Shown here: positions 28,667 through 33,698 of the stretch, piece after piece | How positions within the stretch are numbered: position 1 is the stretch's first letter | Layout of the letters: each line of letters begins with the position of its first letter | NCBI GenBank assembly: GCA_016286235.1 | Contig: JAEESJ010000018.1 | Coordinates: 1-33,698 of the forward strand | Source of the DNA: Opitutales bacterium | GTDB lineage: Bacteria > Verrucomicrobiota > Verrucomicrobiia > Opitutales > UBA9783 | DNA: 33,698 nucleotides | Direction of reading: 5' to 3' | Program-made: the position numbers and the translations under genes | Notes under the pieces: generated by a model | Told to the model about the DNA's origin: nothing | The model's database searches: none | Seen by the model: the letters and a program-made list of their open reading frames with translations, nothing else

Positions 28667-29656
28667 ATGGATGAACCACCGATTGTTCGCGAATGTTTGA
28701 AACAACTTTTCGAACATTGCGGCGAAGATCCGCAACGGGAAGGTTTGCAAAAAACACCGATGCGTTTTTTAAAAGCTTTCGAAGAATTGACACGGGGTTA
28801 TCGTCAAACATTGGAGGAAGTCGTCAATAATGCATCATTCGAGTGTACCAACGATGCGCCCGTGATGGTTGAAAATATCCCTTTCTTTTCCCTTTGCGAG
28901 CACCACTTACTGCCGTTTTTCGGACACTGCACAATTGCTTATGTCCCGAACGGAAAAGTGCTTGGTGTTTCGAAGCTTTATCGTATTGTCAATCTCTTTG
29001 CTCATCGTTTGCAGTTGCAGGAGCGTTTGACGCAACGGATCGGCGAAAGCATTCGGAAAGTGACGGATGCGCGCGCGGTTTTTGTGGAAATGATCGGCGA
29101 ACATCTTTGCGTCGCCATGCGCGGCGTACAACGTTGTAACTCAAAAATGCGCACCTTTTACCGTTTCGGTGAGCCGATCGAAGGTTTTCCGCGACCGTCG
29201 CCGTCGGATGCACAACAGGGTTCGATTTGCCGTTGTGAGGACGCCGAAGGTGCTTCAAGGGATGTCGGCGGTTCATTGGAGTTGGGATGCGGAGCTTCAT
29301 GCGGGCTTTTAACAGTTACGACGAAAGAATTTCCTTTAAAGATCGGCTGTTATCCGGAAGAGCAAACGCGAACGACACCCGTTACGTTAACGTTGGAACT
29401 GCAGTTGCCAAAAGCGTACGGAACCGACGATGCTTTAATGTCTACGGTCGATTACAATGCGTTGATGACACATCTGGAAGAAACCGTTCTGCAACGACGG
29501 TTTCAGTTGTTGGAGTATGCCGTTCGGGAGATTTATTCGGCAATACAAACGTTTTTGAAAACACAGCATAAACAGGCAAAGATACGTGTAACGTTGGTTA
29601 AATCTTTGTTGCATGCATTGTTATGCGACAGCCGTTTTACGTACGGGGATTTTTAA
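28667..29656 (+). CDS. folE-folB: Fused GTP cyclohydrolase I and dihydroneopterin aldolase (FolE-FolB)
   Basis: Two enzymes of folate synthesis appear in one 329-residue chain. Residues 1 to about 178 are GTP cyclohydrolase I: REGLQKTPMRF, then the zinc ligands in SLCEHH (Cys77, His80) and HLCVAMRGVQ (Cys148), and VPNGKVLGVSKLYRIV. Residues from about 204 to 325 match dihydroneopterin aldolase: the start (LKIGCYPEEQ, with the catalytic Glu region), STVDYNALM (Tyr263), RRFQLLEYAV (pterin-binding Glu283) and VTLVKS (Lys312). A linker with several Cys (CRCEDAEGA, LGCGASC) joins them. FolE makes dihydroneopterin triphosphate and FolB acts after dephosphorylation, so these are the first and a later step. 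The start has a weak AGAAGAAG upstream. It is the first gene to the right of the candidate origin. Confidence 0.88.
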   Translation: MDEPPIVRECLKQLFEHCGEDPQREGLQKTPMRFLKAFEELTRGYRQTLEEVVNNASFECTNDAPVMVENIPFFSLCEHHLLPFFGHCTIAYVPNGKVLGVSKLYRIVNLFAHRLQLQERLTQRIGESIRKVTDARAVFVEMIGEHLCVAMRGVQRCNSKMRTFYRFGEPIEGFPRPSPSDAQQGSICRCEDAEGASRDVGGSLELGCGASCGLLTVTTKEFPLKIGCYPEEQTRTTPVTLTLELQLPKAYGTDDALMSTVDYNALMTHLEETVLQRRFQLLEYAVREIYSAIQTFLKTQHKQAKIRVTLVKSLLHALLCDSRFTYGDF

Positions 29657-29659
29657 AAC

Positions 29660-30904
29660 GTGGAGTTAAAGAAGCTTTTGGTTCCGCTTTGGAGGCACCT
29701 GCGGTTTTGGAAAGAACAGTGGATGTTTTGGGATCGAAAGATACTTCCGTGGGATCGGTTGACGCCGTATGTGATGTTAACGTTGAGCTTTGTCGGCATT
29801 GCCTTCATGTATTCAATCCAACAGAGTGACGGCGGTCATAAATGGAAGGCGCAGATCCTTTGGTTGTGCCTTGGGTTCGCGGTGTATTACGTGACGGCGA
29901 AAATTCCCTACCATTGGTTTTCCGTCCGCGCGCACTTTTTCTATGCGGGTTCCGTCGTTTTGTTGTTGTTGTTGTGGACGCCGCTGGGACGTCGCATCGG
30001 CGGCAGTCGGCGTTGGCTGCACTTGGGCATCACCTTTCAACCGTCGGATGTTTGTAAGCTTGCAACGTTACTTTTTATCGCTTCAACGCTCATGCGAAAC
30101 CGATTGAAAACGTTCCGTGAAGCCTTATCGACGGTTTGTTTCATATTGTTCGTCGGTGCGTGTTCATTCTTTTTGATTTTCCTGCAACCGGATCTCGGTT
30201 CCGCGATGGTCATTCCCTTGATTGTTTTCGGTTTATTGTTTGTTTCCCGCCTGACGTTGAAGTTTTTCTTCGGATTGTTGCTTCTTTTCATGATTGCTTT
30301 AACACTTATTGTCTGCGATACGCGCGGCTATTATTGCCGACTGCAACAACAACCGTCGCGCCTGAAGCCGTTTCTGCCGCTGAAAGATTACCAACGCAAC
30401 CGCATTTTGGCGTTTGCCGTACCGACGGCAATCGATCCCGGGGGCGTCAAAGTCGGCTGGCATCGGAAACAGTCGCTGATCGCCGTCGGATCGGGCGGTT
30501 TATTCGGGAAGGGTTGGCGACACAATACCCAGGCGCGTTTGGGATTTTTGCCGAAAGCGGCGTCGTTGGATGATTTTATTTTTTCCGTTTTGGCGGAAGA
30601 AACGGGCTTGTGCGGTTCCTGTTTTATCCTTGTGCTTTACGCGCTTCTCGTTTTCGCTGATCTCAGGGTCGCCTTAATGGCGCGCGACCGTCTGGGATGT
30701 TATCTGTGCGTTGGTGTCGGATTACTGATGATGAGCCATGTGTGGATCAACGTCGGAATGACGCTCGGATTGATGCCGATTACCGGTTTGCCGGCGCCGT
30801 TTCTCAGTTACGGCGGTTCGTTTCTGCTGACATGCTGTTTTGCGCAGGGATTGGTGCAGAGTGTATATCGGTTTCGTCGGACGGACGGTTGGGCGAAAGG
30901 GTAA
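29660..30904 (+). CDS. rodA: RodA, rod-shape peptidoglycan glycosyltransferase
   Basis: RodA polymerises lipid II for cell elongation with a class B penicillin-binding protein. The product has 414 residues (GTG start at 29660, three bases after the previous stop). A start at the ATG at 29723 is possible, with GGAAAG eight bases upstream, and would give MFWDRKILPWD, closer to usual RodA starts. SEDS-family marks: about ten hydrophobic helices, GGSRRWLHLGITFQPSD, LQPDLGSAMVIP, the extracytoplasmic region with YQRNRILAF (the family Asp lies just before, in LKDYQ), AEETGLCGS and TGLPAPFLSYGGSFLL. It pairs functionally with murJ in this window. No PBP2, MreB or MreC gene is adjacent. Confidence 0.95.
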   Translation: MELKKLLVPLWRHLRFWKEQWMFWDRKILPWDRLTPYVMLTLSFVGIAFMYSIQQSDGGHKWKAQILWLCLGFAVYYVTAKIPYHWFSVRAHFFYAGSVVLLLLLWTPLGRRIGGSRRWLHLGITFQPSDVCKLATLLFIASTLMRNRLKTFREALSTVCFILFVGACSFFLIFLQPDLGSAMVIPLIVFGLLFVSRLTLKFFFGLLLLFMIALTLIVCDTRGYYCRLQQQPSRLKPFLPLKDYQRNRILAFAVPTAIDPGGVKVGWHRKQSLIAVGSGGLFGKGWRHNTQARLGFLPKAASLDDFIFSVLAEETGLCGSCFILVLYALLVFADLRVALMARDRLGCYLCVGVGLLMMSHVWINVGMTLGLMPITGLPAPFLSYGGSFLLTCCFAQGLVQSVYRFRRTDGWAKG

Positions 30905-30939
30905 TTTTTTTGTGTAAAGTCGGTGCTTTTGTGAAAATT

Positions 30940-30968
30940 TTGCCGAAAATGCAGTGTGTTGGTTAAAA
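30940..30968 (+). promoter_or_regulatory. Weak promoter candidate before the RNase E/G gene
   Basis: TTGCCG at 30940-30945 and TTAAAA at 30963-30968 are spaced by 17 bases in the 165-base gap after rodA. Weak match; readthrough from rodA is equally possible. Confidence 0.3.
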
Positions 30969-31069
30969 AACGGTGAAAAGGCAAGAAAACGGAAGGATCT
31001 GCGGAACCTGCCGCGTATGCGGAATAAAGGCATATCGGTACGTTGAAGGAAGCGGTACAAAGGAAAAAA

Positions 31070-32770
31070 ATGGCATATTTAAGATCGAAAAAACAGAGCG
31101 ACGGTATTCCGTGCGTTGAAAAAAAGAAAAAGCCGGCGGCAGACGTCAAACGCGAGGCTTTGAAGGACGCCGCGAAGGAGCGTTCGAAAGAAAACGAAGG
31201 CATTCTGCAACGCATTTTGAACTTTTTCAAGCGCGATAAGCGCTATTCGGAAATCGTCGTCGACGGCGTTTTACCGTACAAACGCGTCGCCTTGCTGGTC
31301 GACGGTCTGATGGAGCACTTCGAAACGGATACGCTCGAAAATCAGGATTTGCACGGTGCGATTTTTAAGGGCAAAATTCAAAATCTGGAAGCGGGTTTGA
31401 AGGCGGCGTTTGTGGACATCGGTCAGGAAAAGAATGCGTTTCTTCATTATTGGGATGTGTTGCCGCTGTTGAACGGCGAGGGTTTTAACGAAAACAACAA
31501 CGACGAAAGCATCGAAGTTATCAATCGCGATGACGGTTCCAACGATCGCGAACGTGTTTTAACGGCGGATGTGCCCGCAAAAATCCCCGTCGGAACCGAC
31601 ATTTTGGTGCAGGTGACCAAAAGCCAAATCGGTTCCAAAGGACCGCGCGTAACGACGAACATTACGTTGCCCGGGCGGTATGTTGTTTTAACGCCGTATT
31701 CGCGCCAATGCGGTATTTCGCGCAAAATCGACCGCAAGCGCGACCGCGACCGTTTAAGAAAACTGCTCGATAAACTGACGTTACCGGAAGGTATGGGCGT
31801 TATTTTTCGCACGTCGTGCGCCGATGCTTCCGTCAAACAGATTACGCGCGACTTGCAGTTTCTCCTTGACGCCTGGCAGACGGTGCAACAAAAAACCGCC
31901 GCCGCGGAACGTCCGTGCATGGTGTATCACGAACCGAATTTATTGGAACGAACGGTGCGCGATTTTCTGACGGACGACGTTGATCGCGTGTTGATTGACA
32001 GCGAGGCGGATTATGAGTATTTGAGGGAAAAATTGGAGCGTTTGGCACCGAATTTGCGAAAAAAGATTGTCCTCTATAAGGAGCCGATTCCGATTTTCGA
32101 GCGTTACGGCGTGGAGCCGCAGCTGGAGCAGATGTTTTCGCAACGCGTGCCGTTACCGTCGGGAGGCGAAATCGTCATCCAGGAAACGGAAGCCTTAACT
32201 TCGATCGACGTGAACACTTCTTCACACAAAATGAACGAAGCCGATCCGTCGCAATTCATCTTCCAGGCGAATTTGGAAGCGGCGCGCGAAGTTGCCAGAC
32301 AGGTGCGGTTGCGAAACATCGGCGGGATTATCATCGTGGATTTCGTCGATATGCGTCAGCCGAAGAGCCGCCGTCTGTTGCATGAATTTCTGGAGAAGGA
32401 ATTCGAGAACGACACCGCGCGCGTTCAGGTCTTCCCCGTGACGCAACTGGGGCTCATTCAAATTTCCCGCCAGCGTCACAAGGAAAGCCTGCGCAGTCAG
32501 CTTTATTCCTGTTGCCCCTACTGTAACGGCGAAGGACGTTTGCAATCATCGCGGAACCTGTCGCTTCAAATCCAACGCGAACTGTTTCGTCAGTGCCGCG
32601 CAACGAACGGCGGGGACTTTACCGTCATCCTCAATCCCTACCTGAAAAGCTACCTGTTGGCGAATTGTCTGTCGGAATTCAGTGCCCTGGAAGCGCAGTG
32701 GTCGGTGAAAGTGAATTTCGCGGCGGATCCGAACGTTCACGTGGAGAATTTCAAGGTTGTGAGGGGGTAA
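31070..32770 (+). CDS. rng: Ribonuclease E/G family endoribonuclease
   Basis: This is a single-strand-specific endoribonuclease of rRNA maturation and mRNA decay. The ATG at 31070 is preferred because AAAGGA lies upstream at 31059-31064; a TTG nine codons earlier is less likely. The 566-residue product has a Lys-rich N-terminal extension of about 45 residues, an S1-like RNA-binding part (IFKGKIQNLEAGLKAAFVDI), the 5'-sensor/RNase H-like core, and the catalytic aspartates Asp380 (SIDVNTSSH) and Asp424 (IIVDFVDM). It also has the zinc-link Cys pair in CCPYCNGEG. It lacks the long C-terminal scaffold of E. coli RNase E and resembles RNase G in length. An acidic Asn/Asp-rich insertion lies in the S1 part (about 135-165). 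Confidence 0.95.
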   Translation: MAYLRSKKQSDGIPCVEKKKKPAADVKREALKDAAKERSKENEGILQRILNFFKRDKRYSEIVVDGVLPYKRVALLVDGLMEHFETDTLENQDLHGAIFKGKIQNLEAGLKAAFVDIGQEKNAFLHYWDVLPLLNGEGFNENNNDESIEVINRDDGSNDRERVLTADVPAKIPVGTDILVQVTKSQIGSKGPRVTTNITLPGRYVVLTPYSRQCGISRKIDRKRDRDRLRKLLDKLTLPEGMGVIFRTSCADASVKQITRDLQFLLDAWQTVQQKTAAAERPCMVYHEPNLLERTVRDFLTDDVDRVLIDSEADYEYLREKLERLAPNLRKKIVLYKEPIPIFERYGVEPQLEQMFSQRVPLPSGGEIVIQETEALTSIDVNTSSHKMNEADPSQFIFQANLEAAREVARQVRLRNIGGIIIVDFVDMRQPKSRRLLHEFLEKEFENDTARVQVFPVTQLGLIQISRQRHKESLRSQLYSCCPYCNGEGRLQSSRNLSLQIQRELFRQCRATNGGDFTVILNPYLKSYLLANCLSEFSALEAQWSVKVNFAADPNVHVENFKVVRG

Positions 32771-32866
32771 GTAAATGCCGGCACAGGCGCTGGAGCTTCA
32801 GGAGTTTAAACAACCAAGCTGTTAAAGACAGGGGACGGCGAAAGGCGTTTCCGTTAGATTAGAACC

Positions 32867-32901
32867 CGAAAAAAGCGACGGTTTTTTACAAACCGCCGCT
32901 T
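32867..32901 (-). terminator. Rho-independent terminator behind the tRNA-like gene
   Basis: On the minus strand a 12-base-pair stem (plus positions 32873-32884 and 32890-32901, one G-T pair) with a five-base loop runs into six T. On the plus strand there is no T-run. It ends transcription coming from the tRNA-like gene. Confidence 0.75.
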
Positions 32902-32913
32902 CAAAATCCCCGG

Positions 32914-32977
32914 TTGCCCGATTCGAACCTCGACAAAAGAGCCGGTGTCTTTTGTACTGACGTTACACCATTGGGCA
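32914..32977 (-). pseudogene. Degenerate tRNA-Gln-like gene
   Basis: Read on the minus strand, the sequence follows the common bacterial tRNA-Gln pattern: acceptor TGCCCAA with GGGCA at the 3' side, GGTGTAAC in the D arm, an anticodon stem AAAGA/TCTTT and GGTTCGAATC in the T arm. Compared with a normal tRNA-Gln, the 3' strand of the T stem is missing (about six bases), the D loop lacks the GG pair, and the 7-base anticodon loop reads CACCGGC with A instead of the universal T33. At 64 bases it is about ten short. Acceptor pairing and the terminator just downstream are kept. I call it a decayed gene. A strongly diverged but functional RNA, or a tRNA fragment left by integration, cannot be excluded. 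Confidence 0.6.
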
Positions 32978-33225
32978 ACTAAGCGCGATCTCGCAAAAAA
33001 CGGAAGAATCGTCAATCGTACTTTGTTTTTCCTTATTTCTTCAAAGTGAATTCAATATAATGCCGACCCGCACCGACTCCGTCCGCTTTCACGGGCAAGA
33101 ACCCACTCGCAATCACTTTTCCAATTCAGTTCTTCCCCGTTATTCTGTACCCTTCGTTCATACGCTCTCATCATGAGTTTTCTCTCTTTCTTCGAAAGCT
33201 TCAACGGCGAATTCACCTTCATGCT
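32978..33225. other. Intergenic region without a supported gene
   Basis: AT-rich stretch upstream of the tRNA-like gene. A weak minus-strand promoter-like pair (TTGAAG, 18 bases, TACGAT, reading downward from about 33050) could serve the tRNA-like gene. No convincing reading frame was found. Confidence 0.4.
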
Positions 33226-33257
33226 ACAAAAAGAGGGGGGATATAAAAGTTATCCCC
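33225..33257 (-). terminator. Rho-independent terminator of the right-end gene
   Basis: On the minus strand GGGGATA pairs with TATCCCC (plus 33251-33257 and 33237-33243) around a seven-base loop and is followed by CCTC and TTTTT. It lies about 120 bases beyond the stop of the minus-strand gene at 33377. Confidence 0.7.
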
Positions 33258-33376
33258 GCCTACCTTCATACGCTGATAAAGCTCTTTCGTCGCGCCAAAG
33301 CTATAAAGGAAACCTCGGTGCTTTTAGATTTTTTGACACTCCCAACCGCCGCCGCCGAATTGGGTGCAACGCCCGT

Positions 33377-33698
33377 TCAGGGTATTATTGCTTCGACATT
33401 CAATACTACGACGTATTTCCTCGACTTATCCTGCTGCGGCACCAATTTTCCTGAAAACACAAGCTTTTGGATTTCTTTCGGTTTCACTTTTGTCACATCA
33501 CGATCGTTAATGGCTTTAAGTGCCATCTTCACTTTGTAAGTACCCGCCACGAGAGGTTTATTAAACAACACCCTGGGTACCGCAACATCCTGACACATTA
33601 TCAAACAACCGTCCGCCAACCACTGAGTGACAATTGCCGGAGGCAGAACTGACTCGGTATCCAGCACCACGACATACTTTTTCGACGCGCGATCCAAC
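33377..33698 (-). CDS. Unrecognised protein, 5'-partial, with repeated KYVVVL motif
   Basis: The last 106 or so residues of a minus-strand gene whose start lies outside the window. I do not recognise a family. The fragment begins DRASKKYVVVLDTESVLPP and ends DKSRKYVVVLNVEAIIP, so a unit of roughly 85-90 residues appears to repeat, with one whole spacing visible. Between them are AGTYKVKMALKAIND, which looks like a beta strand and turn, and a basic stretch. A strand-rich tandem-repeat protein is a reasonable guess. A terminator follows at 33225-33257. Confidence 0.6.
   Translation of the reverse strand, partial: LDRASKKYVVVLDTESVLPPAIVTQWLADGCLIMCQDVAVPRVLFNKPLVAGTYKVKMALKAINDRDVTKVKPKEIQKLVFSGKLVPQQDKSRKYVVVLNVEAIIP

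Noticed and set aside
32775..32825. 16-codon frame after the RNase E/G gene
   Set aside because: Too short, no ribosome site, no coupling to another gene.
32867..32901. Hairpin as terminator of the RNase E/G gene on the plus strand
   Set aside because: No T-run follows on the plus strand; the T-run is on the minus strand, so it belongs to the tRNA-like gene.
33173..33454. 93-codon plus-strand frame
   Set aside because: It runs over a minus-strand terminator hairpin and antisense into the better-supported gene at 33377; composition is not protein-like.

Overview
This 33.7 kb stretch comes from a bacterial chromosome of moderate GC content. It most resembles a host-associated or intracellular member of the Verrucomicrobiota/PVC type, but that placement is inference and not proven. 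The reasons are a Tlc/Npt-family ATP/ADP translocase (a hallmark of intracellular energy parasites), a complete MoxR-DUF58-Bat operon, and a very large protein with formin-like proline tracts. The gene order atpF-H-A-G-D-C rules out the usual alphaproteobacterial split layout.

Layout. 1-5776: the F1Fo ATP synthase genes atpF (5' end outside the window), atpH (unusually short), atpA, atpG, atpD and atpC, followed by a translationally coupled YbgC-type thioesterase. 5983-7509: ATP/ADP translocase with its own promoter. 7989-9494: orphan PAS histidine kinase with a Thr-rich insertion inside its dimerisation hairpin. 9570-10427 (minus): AT-richer radical SAM gene. 10546-19587: moxR, DUF58, DUF4381, batA, batB, batC, batD and batE, tightly overlapped. 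Two mini-genes of 44 and 62 codons are wedged in by ATGA overlaps. murJ follows, convergent with trmB. 21896-26473: a 1525-residue secreted-looking protein with a signal-like N-terminus, Ser-rich region, perfect heptad repeats, two formin-FH1-like polyproline tracts, a Cys cluster and a long helical C-terminus. 26838-28355 (minus): mnmE. 28356-28666: an intergenic region with a cluster of DnaA boxes beside an AT-rich tract, a candidate chromosomal origin. 28667-32770: a folE-folB fusion, rodA and an RNase E/G gene. 32771-33698: a degenerate tRNA-Gln gene with its terminator, and the 3' end of an unrecognised minus-strand gene.

How it fits together. The ATP synthase and the nucleotide translocase suggest a cell that can make ATP and also exchange it with a host. 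MurJ, RodA and the Bat membrane complex serve the envelope. The giant protein is the best candidate for a previously undescribed host-interaction factor. The strongest leads are that protein, the candidate oriC, the FolE-FolB fusion, the degenerate tRNA and the Bat mini-genes.
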